DNA of 59,739 nucleotides from Parachlorella kessleri (GCA_001598975.1 BBXU01001566.1:1-59739); one strand, 5' to 3'. Positions 34,701 through 45,790 are shown, counted from the stretch's first letter. The notes: generated by a model not told the origin, from the sequence alone. Made by a program: numbers and translations.

Positions 34701-35191
34701 TGGGTTATTTCTTGTTGGGTCCATGTTTTGATGCAGGCAGCGCTGCGTTGCTGCTGATTCTCAGATCCCCACATGTGTCGTGCATGTTGCCACTAGCTCT
34801 GGGCATTGACATTGATGTGCAGAAGGCAAGGGAGGCCCAGCCTGTTGAGCCGGGCACGGAGGGGCACTTCTCGCTTGTGGACGGCAGCTTCCATGCTGCC
34901 GAAGGATCAGAGCCAAACAGCAGCTGCGCTGACCAAGTTGGCGATGCTGGTAAGGCACTGGCGCTTCGTGCCCAGGAGGCCCTGCAAATCACGGCAGCAC
35001 CGGGCGGTCGTTCTGACCTGGTTCAGGCCAAGTCAGCAGCCGACTACTTCCTTCACAAACGCACCTATGCGGGGCTGGAGGCGCCGCTTGTTGGTGCAGA
35101 GGAGAAAGCAGTGGAGAAAGCGGCCTTGGGACGGTCAGGAAGAGCAGTGTCATACAGCAAGGAGGGCAGCATAGATGGCAATGTTAAATGA
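31794..35191 (+). CDS. DPH2: Diphthamide biosynthesis protein DPH2, lacking the Fe-S cysteines
   Basis: Six exons: 31794-31952, 32058-32138, 32385-33297, 33729-33877, 34460-34612, 34823-35191; 607 residues. DPH2 partners DPH1 in the first step of diphthamide formation on elongation factor 2 in the cytosol. Family marks are TIVTLQLPDELLGQAAQLV, IYVLADTTYNSLSVDEVAA, VVHYGRASMTRLSRLPAYF, GILVGTLGVAGYRDAI, GKKTYTLLMGKPSPAKLANF, VADPQGQILDSKEYMSPIIT and ADYFLHKRTYAGLEAPL. The three cysteine positions that bind the cluster in known homologues (SCCVD, RACL, VACP) are here Leu65/Ser66, Ser87 and Asp441. A low-complexity insert of about 150 residues, with its own Cys pairs and a Ser run from (AGC)n at 32941-32965, enlarges the middle; family members are usually 490-540 residues. 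The ATG at 31794 is the first in frame. Confidence 0.9.
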
Positions 35192-35623
35192 CGTATGCTA
35201 CTGGCCACAAAGCGCCTGCTGGCTGCTAACAGTAGTAGCAGACCTGTACCCCAGCTTGGTGGGCGCCTTGGAAAAGTTTAAGCTTGAAATTGTTGACCTA
35301 AGGTGTGCTTTCTGAACAGTGCAGTGTCTCTCGAGGTCTGCTACAGATGGCTCTATTGCCATTAGTTAGGAGACGGAGTGCTAAACAGCAGGGGCGTTCA
35401 CACTACCATATGTTCCCAATCACAAAGCATAACCTCATCCAGCCCTGTCAGTACATATCATCCCAGCCTTTCCTCTGTCAGAACTGCCTGCCACTAGTAA
35501 CAAAGTGCAAACAAATGAGCAGCTTGGCTGCTTTTCTTTATTGGCTGCAAATAACAAATCAGTTATCGTCCACAGAGCTGCAAGCGTGGCCTCATGCAAG
35601 TTACCGTTGTGCACGAATTGCCA
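35192..35623. other. Convergent 3' region between DPH2 and RWP-RK gene
   Basis: No gene seen. No clear TGTAA was spotted for either gene. Confidence 0.4.
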
Positions 35624-37163
35624 TTATGTGTAGCCGTTATAGCGGTTCTCCTGTGTGCTGCCAGTATGCCGGGGCCACCGCTGCATGGTAGAAAGCAATT
35701 GAATGAGTGAGTCAGGGGTGTATAGCTATTTGCAGAACCAAGGCATGAAGTCAGTTCATCAACTCTCATGAGCAGGTGATCACCTGCATGCCCCCGCTGC
35801 GGCACAGCGAGCGCAGCGCCGTGACAGAAATGCCTAGGATGGCGGCCGCTTCCTGCAACATACCGGAAGACAGCATCCGCTAAGCTAAACCATGGAGGCC
35901 GTTGCTGGTGGACAGGCGGCCATGTTGAAAACCGGGGTCTGTTGACGACCAGTGCGAGCAGCTTCCTAGCAAGCTTGCTGCCCTCCTAAGAGCTAGCTTG
36001 CTGCTTGTTGCAGGCTTGCACTTCATCATATGGGGACTGTCCACCCAAGCATTCACCACCCAACATGCTAATCCTGAACTCACTGGTTGCTTCATCCGCT
36101 TGGACAGTTGGGTGATTCTCAACATGAGGCTGTCCAGGTCCAAGTTCTCTGTGCTGCCCATGGCGCCTGTCTGCTGGTTAGTGACATCTTGCAGCAGGGA
36201 CGGTGGTGCACAGGCTGCTGCTTCTCTGCTTTCCGAGCTTGCTTCTGCTGCTGCCCTGCTGACAGTCCACAATTGAATATTAGCAAGGCTTGTCAGGAGC
36301 ACAGCTACTGAGGCATGCAAGCACATTGTCGAGCAGACCGGCAGATGGAGCAAACACAGTTCGCAGTACCTGACACCATTACAAGCAAATCCTAGAAGTC
36401 AGGCAAGACCCAGAGTATCACTGCATCCAGCCCCATCGGTACAGCTAAGCGGTCCAGTATTCGCGTATGCCTGCCACCACAAGGACACAAAACCCACTTG
36501 AGCTCCAGAGGCGGCGACGCAATGAAGTCCCCAAACCGTTGTGTAGGCCGCAGCTGGCGGGCAGGGCGAGCGGTGGGCGCTTCGGGTAGCGGCACATACT
36601 GCAAGTGTGCCATAAGTGCCGTCTGCGGCAGGGTTCCAAGGTTCCAGCCCAAGCTTGCCGGTGCGGCGCCAAAGTAATGCTGCTCTAGGGCTGGGAAGCC
36701 TGCTGGCGAACTGAAGACCGCCGGGACCGCCGGCGCATGCAGGTCCACCGCCACTGCGGTTGCCTCCAGTATGCTAGACGGGATTGGCATTGCGTCACTG
36801 ACGCTAATTTCCTGAAGGTCAAGAGCTGGCTGTGCCATGCTGGGTGGAGTGAGCGCTTGCAAGCTACTGAACGGCATTACCCACTCCCTGGGAGTGACTG
36901 CGCCTGGCTTGGGCAACTTCGGCGTGCTTGCTGCGACCTTGGAGAGCGGTGAGAGAAAGTTCCAAGTGATTTCCTGGCCTGCCCTTGGTGTGTCAGGCAG
37001 CTCTGCAAGCGGCAAAAATAGTGAAGCTCCCATGAGCCAACAGTGTGGTTATGCTTACTGTAGTGACTTGCACACGATCTGGTCACTTACTGCTGCTGCT
37101 GCGGCCGTGTGCCTTGCCCTTTCCCTTCGCTCTGCCCTTGGGACCAAGTTTGGTCCTTCCCAT
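35624..37163 (-). CDS. RWP-RK domain protein (RKD/MID-like layout)
   Basis: Five exons: 37163-37091, 37002-36498, 36258-36084, 35852-35784, 35680-35624; 292 residues, all joins in phase. The N-terminus is strongly basic (KGRAKGKGKAHGRSSSK), suiting a nuclear protein. The middle is Pro/Ala-rich and unrecognised, then LDLDSLMLRITQLSKRMKQP leads into the domain. EAAAILGISVTALRSLCRSG plus GMQRWPRH matches the RWP-RK helix-turn-helix (EAAKxLGVxxTxLKxxCRxxGIxRWP). The domain begins about residue 252 and the protein ends 14 residues after RWPRH. RWP-RK factors include NIN-like nitrate regulators and RKDs; the small form with a C-terminal domain is the layout of RKD and algal MID proteins. Odd points: the canonical RK after RWPY is replaced by RH, and the C-terminal tail is only GSTQENRYNGYT. 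Confidence 0.75.
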
Positions 37164-37551
37164 CCTTCCGGCCACAGAACAAGGACACTGTGCTTGCCAG
37201 GAAAAGCCCTCCAGGTTGCGCTGATGATGGATCTGAGCCGTGGGTCATGGGGGCGGGCAGCATGACTAAGCAGCATGGACCCTAGCATGGAGCATCTGCA
37301 GAGTCACGCCATTTGCTCGAAACATTATATGTTTCACGACGTATAATGCATCAAACAGTGCTGCCTTAGCAACCCGACGTGCAAATGAAAGCAGGTGAGA
37401 CAAGTTTCAGGGGCATCCAACCTGCCCCATGCCAGTTGTGCCAGGCTGCCTTCTGTAAAAAAAAGGACTAGCTGGCAGGCTACCTGTTACAGGCAAGGAA
37501 CGATGTGCATGTTGCAAGACCTTGTCAGACAGGGTGGCTCCCTGGCCAGAA
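37164..37551. other. Intergenic upstream of the RWP-RK gene
   Basis: Holds the RWP-RK promoter and the 3' end of the next minus-strand gene. An alternative reading frame with ATG near 37264 overlaps the RWP-RK first exon but does not splice in phase. Confidence 0.35.
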
Positions 37552-38895
37552 TCACGCTTGCTGAGAAGTCTTGGACGGCATTGCATTTCCCATGGCCCAG
37601 GGATGTAAGTTGCTAAGGCAGGGCAGACCTGTCGTGGTGAAGGGCGCAGGAGCAGAATACAGCTTCGGGATCAGATACTTGCCAAACGATGGTAAATTCT
37701 GGCTTTGTTCATATGGCAGTCGTTGGGCCTCCTGATGTAACGCCTGCTGCAACGCTTGGACCGATCTTGGTTGTTCCGCCTCTGACCCCCATGTATGCCT
37801 GTCCAGGGTGTAATCGGCCAACTTTACAGCCAGACGACTTAGCTAATTTAGTACTGGGTGCAGGTTAGTTATGCGACCTGTCATGGTGGGCCATGTGAAG
37901 TCACTTGGCACACCATGGAGGTGACGGCCAGGCAGCAACCCCCAGTGGTGCATGGCTCAGCCAGTGCCTCAGTGGGACAAGCCTAGCTATCTGAACTTGC
38001 CAAGGTGCAATCTGTTGTGATGGCACATGCATGAGGCTTGAGACTGAGTATGAGACTCGAAGTCTTTGAGAGTAAGACTGCATGAGAGGCAGCCTTGGAT
38101 CTGTGTCGTAGCAGGGCCTGAAATGCTGACGCTGCGCCTTGAATGAACATTGCAAGATGGACTAGAAATTTGGGATTGAAGTTTGAAGTTTCCTGTGACT
38201 GCAGCAGGACTACCCTACAAAGGGCGCCGTAGTAGCATGGAGGGGCAAAGAGGCCGACAGCATCGCCCAGTATAAGGCACAGGATCACACAAGCCGACTT
38301 TCTAGACGTATGCGGCTGCCTTGTTTCCAAGGACTGGGTTTTCGGGGAAATTGGCAAACTATGACTTACGAGCTGTGTGAACTCCTGCTGCGAAATGCTT
38401 TCAAGGGCGATGCATGTTCTGAACCAACCTTCCTGCTGGTGCACCACTCTATTTCCGCCAAGGAATAGCCTCTGTTAGAAGTACACCAAAACATATATGA
38501 CCGATCGGTGTGAATGGGCAGCTTGCAGGCTTGGCCAAGCTTGGTCCTGTTCCCGTCCAAGTTGCATGATTGCTGCACGGTGGTTAAGACAGGGCACGAA
38601 CGAGGGATGTCAGGCATCGAAGAGCACTTCTAGCTGTCCTGCTACCTGACCAGCCACAAGTGGAGTCACCAGCGCCATGAGTACACCATCCGCGCCAGCG
38701 CCCCTTAGTCGTGAGTGACGAGGGGTAGGGGTGACTGTCGTTCTCAACAGTATTTGCAGTAGCCGCACCTTTCAATGGATTTTCGCTGCTCTTAACGCGG
38801 TCTTGAGCCATGCTGCGCTGCTCGTGTAAGACCGCCAAACGCCGTGTGATTGACGGACTGAGCATCGCAGCTTCTGCCGTTCTCTTCATAGCCAT
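37552..38895 (-). CDS. Hypothetical small protein, three exons
   Basis: Not recognised. Exons 38895-38797, 38471-38370 and 37821-37552 join in phase 0 to give 156 residues. The start is MAMKRTAEAAMLSPSITRRL. The second exon reads RLFLGGNRVVHQQEGW through ISQQEFTQL with a good GTAAGT donor. The third contains ALQQALHQEAQRLPYEQSQN and FGKYLIPKLYSAPAPFTTTG. The first donor (GTTAAG) and third acceptor (GTAAAG) are weak, so the structure is provisional. No signal peptide or membrane segment is seen. It starts only 93 bases from glycosyltransferase A on the other strand, suggesting a shared promoter. Confidence 0.38.
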
Positions 38896-38988
38896 TTTGA
38901 AGCACGTAGCTCACGCAGGCCTCGAGAAGTGTAGCTTCGCTCAAGCGAGTCAGGTTAGTTGGCAGATCTGGTGACTCCCTGTTGCCTC
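38896..38988. promoter_or_regulatory. Very short bidirectional promoter
   Basis: 93 bases lie between the ATG of the hypothetical gene (minus strand) and the chosen ATG of glycosyltransferase A (plus strand). The distance holds only if both chosen starts are right; an upstream exon of glycosyltransferase A cannot be excluded. Confidence 0.35.
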
Positions 38989-41900
38989 ATGCTTCTCCGA
39001 TGCGCCTTCGACGACAGTCCTCTTGCCTCGCAGCTGGGAGTCTTCCAAGGCAGCTCGCCCTTTGACCTGCTTGCCCTTGAGCAGCTACAGCCAGCAGTTG
39101 ATGGGCCGGCTTCTTGGCCAGTTGCCAACCCAGTGTTGGAGGCTGGCGATTTCCTGGGCTCCTTAACTAACCCCTTCCTATTCCCCAAGGCAGACGGCTT
39201 GTATGTGTTCTACGAGGAGGCATTGTGCAGCAACAGTGGCAAGCAAAGCACCAGTATCAGGGCTGCAGAGAGCAAGGACGGCGGCGTCACCTGGCAGCCT
39301 CTCGGCCCTGTGCTCAACCAGGAGGGAAGCCTTTCCAAACCATTTCTATTCGAGCATGAAAACCAAGTAAGCACGCGTTTCTTTGCCTTTGGTACTTACA
39401 AGGTTTAGCCCCCGGTTTCCTTGCACCTGACTATTTCCTGCGGGGTTCAATATCTAGTTGGGCCTCCTTACAGATAAGGTGAGCTTGGCACCTCTTAGCT
39501 GCAGGTCTATATGGTTCCAGACAGCCCAGACTTGGGAGAGGTCAGACTGTTCCGTGCGTCACACTTCCCCCATGCTTGGGAGTTGGTTCAGACATTATTG
39601 AAGGCTCCGCTGCACTCAGTCTCCTTGGCATCTCACAACAGCAGCTGGTGGTTGTTTGGTAGTCGCAGCAGCAGCAGCACCACCATGCTTGAGGTTTACC
39701 GTGCTGCCTCACCAGTGGGGCCCTGGAACCCACATGCCACAGCCCCTGTGGCAGCAGATATGTTCAGCAGGGTCGTGGAGCTCGGTGGCCGACTGCTGAG
39801 GCTGGGCCGACCTTGTGGTGATGGTCGCTGCGGCGCCCCTGCGGCCTTTGAGATTACACTCTCCCACCAGTCCTACGAGCAGCGCCAGTTGCCATCTCAG
39901 CTGCTAAGTCATTCTAGGCAGCTGGCGGCCTGGGACGGCGCCGGGCACACATATATGGACCTAGTCCAGCTCGGCCATGGCCGCTGGCTGGCAGTAGCAA
40001 CTGGCAGCAGTGGGCCGGACCGTCTGGCAGCCACAACAGTCCTGTTCTTGCTCCTGGGGCGGCTGTGGCAGGCAGTGGCCTGCTTTGTGGTGGTCCTTGT
40101 GCTGCTGAATGCGGCACCCAGGCTGGCACTGCTGCAGCGGCTGCTGGCAAGGAGTGACTGGGGCCAGCGCATGCTAGCATGCAGCTGGCAGCGTGCAGCA
40201 CCCTCCCTGACCTTTACAGCGTCGGGCCCTGTTGCCCACGCACCCACGGCTTACATCATACTCTCTCCTACCGTCAAAACACGACCCCGCAAGGACACAT
40301 TTGCCTGGCTTCTCAGGCGGATTCAAGGCAAGCATGCAAGTCACCCTGGCTGCATTTGCTCTCTTCCTTGTTGTGGCAGCAAGGAAAACAGCATGGATGC
40401 TGATGTGGTACATCTGGACTGTCATCAATCTGATGTACCTGCCAAATAGACTGTTGGTTGGTGGCTGTATGGCACCCTCGCCGACTAAACACAAGCTTCT
40501 GAATGCCCTCGTACAGTTGTTCATGCACGTAGGCTGGAGGTTGCGGCTCCCCTGGCGCTCTGCAGCACTGACAGTGGCCATAGCAGTGCTTGTGAGCGGT
40601 GCAGCAGCCTTCCAGGGGGTGCACCATGCACTTGTGCCCTTCTGGAGACCCATCCAGCAACTGCATGGTGCTGACGGGCGCTATTCCAAATTCACGTTGA
40701 TGGTTATGAGCTATGACAAACGGCTGGACAGCCTGAAATACTATGTGCAACATTACAGCCAGTGCCCGTCCGTGGGTGAGTGCCAGGGTTTGCAAGGTAG
40801 CTGTGCACTTGCTTCTTGCTTTAAGTATGTGGACAAGGAGCATGATAAAGGCATCGGCATCTGGTATCATCCCTGCACCCCCCGCTAAAGTCTTAAAGGA
40901 TGGAGTGGGCTGCGGTTGGGTAGTTCAGGGCCAAGCTTGAATCTTGTATATATTGGTTACCGCCTCTGATGTAATGAGGATCCTATAGTGGTTGAAGCCA
41001 TTTATAGCTGTCCGTCTATGCAGGTGAGGTCCTGGTTGTGTGGAACAAGGGGGTGCCTCCTGTTCCTCAGGAACTAGGGTCACATGTACCTGTGAGGGTG
41101 AGAGTCGAGAAGGAGAATAGCATGAACAACAGATACAAACCTGACCCGGAGATCCGTTTTAGGTGCGCTGGATGACTGAATTTCTTCAGCTGTGCATGCC
41201 AGATGGTAAGCAGGTGAGGACTTGAACTCTGGGTGGTTGGCTGAGGTGAGTACGATTCAAAGCTAGGCCTTTAGCTTGCGCGCATGCACCCTGAAAATGC
41301 CACCAGTGCGCTGTGCATGCATTCCTCATCCATCAATGTGGCTGTCACCCCTGCAGAGCAGTGCTCTCGCTGGATGACGACATCATGATGCCGTGCTCTG
41401 ATGTCGAACTTGGCTTCGCAACCTGGCGTCAGCACCCAGACAAGATTGTGGGCTTCTACCCCCGCCTTATCACCGAGGGCTCTGATGGACGGTTAGGGTA
41501 CAACTGGGAGGATAGCACTGTGCGGCAGGTGCGTGGGTTGCAACTCAGCTTGCATGGAAGCTTGGCTGGCTTGGGCGGGTTTGATCTGGGATGTCAGCTC
41601 TAGTATCACACCACCTGCCTGTCGTCATGCATAGGCACCTTCCATAGTTCCCAGAGGAATTTTGACTTGAAAGATTGACGTGAAAGATGAAGTTGGGCTT
41701 GGTGATCGAGTGCTCCTTGCATGTGATTCGTGAGTCACCATGTAGACATTTACTGCAGGGACAGTACAATGCCCTTCTAACTGGCGCTGCTTTCCTAGAC
41801 TCGCGCACAGCATTTGCCCTCTACTGGGCAGAGAAAGTCGCGCCCGCCAGGCAGCTAGTGGATGAGTTGGTCAACTGTGATGATCTACTCATGAACTGGG

Positions 41901-42426
41901 TGATAGCAAATGCCAGCCTTGGCAACAATGCCACCCTTGTGGGCAGCAAGGACATGCGGCGGGGTCATCTGGGTAGCAGCAGCAGCCGCGCCACGGCAAG
42001 GGATGGTGGGGACGCCGCCTTGATGTTTGTGCGGCCGGAGCGGAGGTTTGACATCAGCTACCTCTCTGGAGTTGGTAAGTGTTCTCTTCACAGGCAGGCG
42101 ACGCAACACACAGCATCATGTGTTATGCTGGTCCCCGACGTTCAAGTGAGTGCAAGCATGCAAGCTCTGTGAGTTGGGCGGCAACAAGTGGATTAGGTCT
42201 GCCTGTGCGTCTTTTCTCCCATCTGACACCAGGCTTCCGTTGCCTTGGTACAGGGCTGAGCCATTCTCCTTCTAGGTTCCAAAGGCAGGCGGAGCAGTGC
42301 CTGGCAAGCTTTGTTGAGATCTTTGGGCACAACCCACTGAGGAGCCGACGCTTCGACTGGGGCAGCTACCGACCGCCCTACTGTGGCTGGCCGGCAACCC
42401 ACGCGCTGGGGTGCTTCTATCTTTAG
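38989..42426 (+). CDS. GINT-like glycosyltransferase A (propeller + GT64)
   Basis: Seven exons: 38989-39366, 39505-40192, 40317-40775, 41024-41162, 41357-41528, 41759-42074, 42233-42426; 781 residues. The layout matches plant glucosamine inositolphosphorylceramide transferase (GINT1). An N-terminal beta-propeller-like glycosidase-fold part contains FDLLALEQLQPAVDGPASWP, ANPVLEAGDFLG, NPFLFPKADGLYVFYEEAL and ESKDGGVTWQPLG. Membrane segments lie near residues 310-335, 360-400 and 439-456. The C-terminal GT64/exostosin-like domain contains FTLMVMSYDKRLDSLKYYVQ, EVLVVWNKG, NSMNNRYKPDPEIR, VLSLDDDIMMP (DxD metal site near 559-563), LLTGAAFLDSRTAF and CDDLLMNWVIAN. GINT1 adds a sugar to inositol phosphorylceramide in the Golgi; the sugar used here cannot be read. 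The start is uncertain because no signal anchor precedes the first ATG, unlike paralogue B. The exon 2 donor (GTGCAG) is weak. TGTAA lies at 42790-42794. Confidence 0.85.
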
Positions 42427-43664
42427 GGCGTTTGGCCCAGGTGGGGTCGCAGAGTGTGACAGAGGACCCGCTGTGGTGTGAGAGTGGATATGTTGCTGTG
42501 GTTGGGGAAAGCGCAGAGTTGACCATTAAAACGAATGCAAATGTTGCAGCAGGGCATCAGCGGGGCCAGGTTGCATTCGTGACTAAGGCAGCTAGCAGAT
42601 ACAGCAGACCGAGGAAAGAACAAGCCAGAGAGTATAGGCTACCATCTTAAGTCCCAGGGTTGTACTAAAGGTGGGCATGCAGCAGTAGCATCTGCGGAAA
42701 TGCAAGTGCTGAGGATAGGATACGGTATGACAGGCAGCTGATGTGGGAAGCTTCTAGAGTACCGCTTGATTGGTCCAGATAGGGGCCAGTGTAATTGGGC
42801 ATCATTCTCCAAGGGGCCAGATGTCTCCTATGTCATGATGTTGTTACGTGTCACGTACGCCGTTGGAACTGACGCTTCTATACGTTTACAATAAGGCCCT
42901 GGCAACTACAATTGAACTGGGGCTATACTATGTCCAGGGCCGGGCAATGAGGAACAGTGTAAAGCATCAAAGACCCACCACAGAAGATGCAGCTGACCTC
43001 TCAGACAAAGCCACAAGGCTGTGCATACCCAAAGGACAAAACTTGCTGTTGCAGGTTGCGGGGCATTCGAATCAAAATCCACACTGGTACGCGGAATTCA
43101 CAAAATTCTATCGCACACTCTTGGTCCTTTGTACAGACTGGCATATAGATTATCAGCTGGGCGGCCATGTCAACCGGCATGGAAGCAAGAGAAAATCAAT
43201 TCTCAACTGCCATTCACAATCACACAAAAGCCAAACATCTGAGTGCACAAACTCTGAGAGATGCTTTGCCACATCAACCTAAGTACATGGTCAGACAGAC
43301 ACAACAGGGACGGCCAACGTGAATGTACACAAGCCAATAGCGAGTTCAATGAGCAGCACTGAGAGTATCAACACATAGAAGCACCAGGATGTAAGTCTGT
43401 CATACAAACACAGATGCCTGGATGAAAGGACCCAGAGCTTTGGAACTGCTCACAGATATGCTGCTCTGTCAGACAGCAGGTAATTCACTGAAGCTGGTAG
43501 TGCATGGTGATAAGTACCTATGCAGCAAAAACACTTCTCGCTCAGCAACAGTTTCAAACCTTCGACTTCAGTAACATCTCGTCAGTGTGTTTGCCACACC
43601 ACTTCACCTCTCAATCACGCCTCAGGAAGGCTGGGGGAACTTACAACATCTTTCCACCGCTCTC
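42427..43664. other. Convergent intergenic region
   Basis: No gene supported on either strand over 1.2 kb. It contains the likely poly(A) word for glycosyltransferase A (42790-42794) and, for the minus-strand unknown gene, TTACA at 43641-43645. Confidence 0.45.
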
Positions 43665-45790
43665 TCATGCCCCCAGCGGCTGTGCACCGTCCCACCCACC
43701 GGCGGGAGGGACGTCAACGCCCTGGTGAGCCCCTGCAGCGCCCACACCGGGCCCTTGCCCGTCCCCTTCCTCCTCGGGTGCATCCTGGGCAGACACTGCC
43801 AGCCCCTGAGCCTCCTGCCCCATCTGCACACAGCGGGGGTCTCTTAGTGAGCCGATGTCTTGGGGTCTGGGCTGCTGCCGGGGTACCACCCCGCCAAGAG
43901 CAGCGCAGCACTAATTACCCAAATTACAGAAGAGAGACGGGACAAGCGCGGGTGGGGCCTGCAACCTTCATGCGACTGACTTATGCCAGTCTACCAGAAC
44001 CCAGGGAGGCTAGGCTGGCACCCTGGGCAGCCCCCACAGAAACAGGGGAAGCAGCACACATAAATGGTGACACTGAATTTGCGTTGAAGCTTCCCCATCG
44101 TGATGCCAGACCCAGCATATTCATGGATAAATATGAGGAAAAGTATTCCCCTCCATTCCCCACCAGCTCCACAGGCCGTCGTCCGGTCCGCCACTCAAGC
44201 CATTACGGAAGTGGCAAGAAGCTGGTTTAACGCGAAGAGACCCAACCCCGCAGCCCCGATTCCCCCCTTCTTACCACCTTCATCATTTACACCCCGTGAC
44301 CCCCCCCCCCCCCCCCCCCCACCCCCCACACACACCCACTCACCCAACCACCCACACCAAAGACACACGCACCTCACTCCCACCACCACCAAGCACACAC
44401 CAGCCACCCCTTCCCCGCCCCCACCTCCTCCTCGCCCCCCTCCTCCCAGTCCATGCTCCCGCTCTCCACCAGCAGCCGCCGCAGCGCCCGCTGCTGCACC
44501 TCAGCCGGCATCAGATCCACGCTGCGCATCAGCAGGGCCTGGGTCTCCGCTGAGCGCTTGCGGGCCTGCTGCTCCTGCAACCGGTGTGCAGTGAGACTCT
44601 CTGTCGGACAAAGCCTCCCTGATCACAGAGAAGGAGGCAGGCGAGCACAGCTGCATGTGCCTATGCCTTGCCTCGGCATATACCCTCCTCAGCATTAACT
44701 CTCCAACTTTCGGCGCAAGGGTTGCCGAGGTAGCAAATAAAAAGGCAACCAGCACCAAGCTGAAGTCCTCATATCCAAGCGAGTGCACCAGCTGCTGCAG
44801 CACGCATAGCTAAGGCGAGCTAAGGCCAGTACTCTGTGGGGTGGATTCTGGAAGGTCCAGTAAGTCATGACTCACGAGCCAAGGGGTGACCCACGCCCGT
44901 GCCTCCTTCTGGCGCCGCTTCAGATCAGCCTCAGCCTGCCTAGCGGCAGCACTGCAGCACCACAGCAGAGTAACCCAAGTAATCGTTATTGCCTTTCACA
45001 CAGCGAAGTTGTGAGGTGCAGGATTCCATCACCGGCCCATTGGTCCTGCCCATGCTCCAAGCCAGCTGCATTTGCCGTTGCTACATCCACTTCCAGCAGA
45101 GCCCCTCGCCATGCACCCAGTCCCATCTGTCGAGTCCATCAAGTCATGCACCCAGTCCCATCTGTCGAGTCCATCAAGTCATGGGAGGGAGTCCCCGCCC
45201 CCAGCCGCCACTCCCACCTGCACAGGTTCAAACTGCTCACCTGTGCATTTCAGCAGAGGCTGGCGGCTGGCGTGCTTTTGCAGCCTCGCTGTGAGTCAGC
45301 TGGCGGTCCAGGCCGCTCCGTAGCTGGTCGGGGGTCAGGTCACCACTGTGAGGGGCAAAGGCCCAGCCAGGGCCACCACTCGAGCCCTGCTGGCTGCGCG
45401 CCCTGTGCTTGTACTTGGTGGCATCCCTGGCAAGGCGGCAAGCAGCGAGAGCGAGCGAGTGCAGCTGAGTGTGCTACTGTCGCAGTGGTCCGGCCACAGG
45501 GAAGGACTTGAATTGCTTTGAGGAGTAGGTCCAAGCAAGCTGCAGGCTGCTCAACAGTCTGCCCTCTCACCACATGGTTTCAAGGCTGTTGCTCGATACC
45601 TTGCGGACGTGGTGCCCTGGCTGGCACCTTGCTCCAGCTGCCTCTGCAGCCCTCGCTGCCGAACCTCTGGCGCAAAGTCGGCATCGGGTCCCGCAACCAC
45701 GACCAAGTGGGGGAGACGCCGGGGGGCCAGCCCGACACGTGCGTTAGGCTTGGAGACCTGTCGAGCCAGTGCCAGCCCCTGGGGACCCAT
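43665..45790 (-). CDS. Hypothetical protein, charged and helical
   Basis: Not recognised. Five exons join in phase: 45790-45600, 45426-45241, 44951-44876, 44574-44425, 43823-43665; 253 residues. The basic N-terminus MGPQGLALARQVSKPNARVG followed by APRRLPHLVVVAG could be a mitochondrial or plastid presequence. The middle is rich in Arg, Gln and Glu: AEADLKRRQKEARAWVTPWL, EQQARKRSAETQALLMRSVD and LMPAEVQQRALRRLLVESGS, typical of long helices or coiled coil. The tail is acidic (APEEEGDGQGPG) and ends GGWDGAQPLGA. Intron 2 carries a 35-base tandem repeat and the last intron a run of 21 C. A minus-strand stretch QLVHSLGYEDF near 44800 looks protein-like but was left out because the flanking exons join without it. 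Confidence 0.5.
44300..44320. repeat. Poly-C tract (21 C) in a pyrimidine/CA-rich stretch
   Basis: An uninterrupted C run on the plus strand (G on the coding strand) in the last intron of the unknown gene, flanked by ACACACCC-type sequence to about 44450. Confidence 0.9.
45111..45180. repeat. 35-base tandem repeat, two perfect copies
   Basis: Unit starting ATGCACCCAGTCCCATCTGT is repeated exactly twice in an intron of the unknown minus-strand gene, with a partial third start. Confidence 0.9.

Noticed and set aside
37055..37288. Alternative first exon for the RWP-RK gene in another frame
   Set aside because: Ends at the same donor but in phases 0 or 2, which lead to a stop in the next exon; only the ATG at 37163 gives phase 1 as required.
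44100..44594. Plus-strand Pro/His/Thr-rich frame
   Set aside because: Created by the poly-C and CA-rich tract; translation is pure simple sequence.
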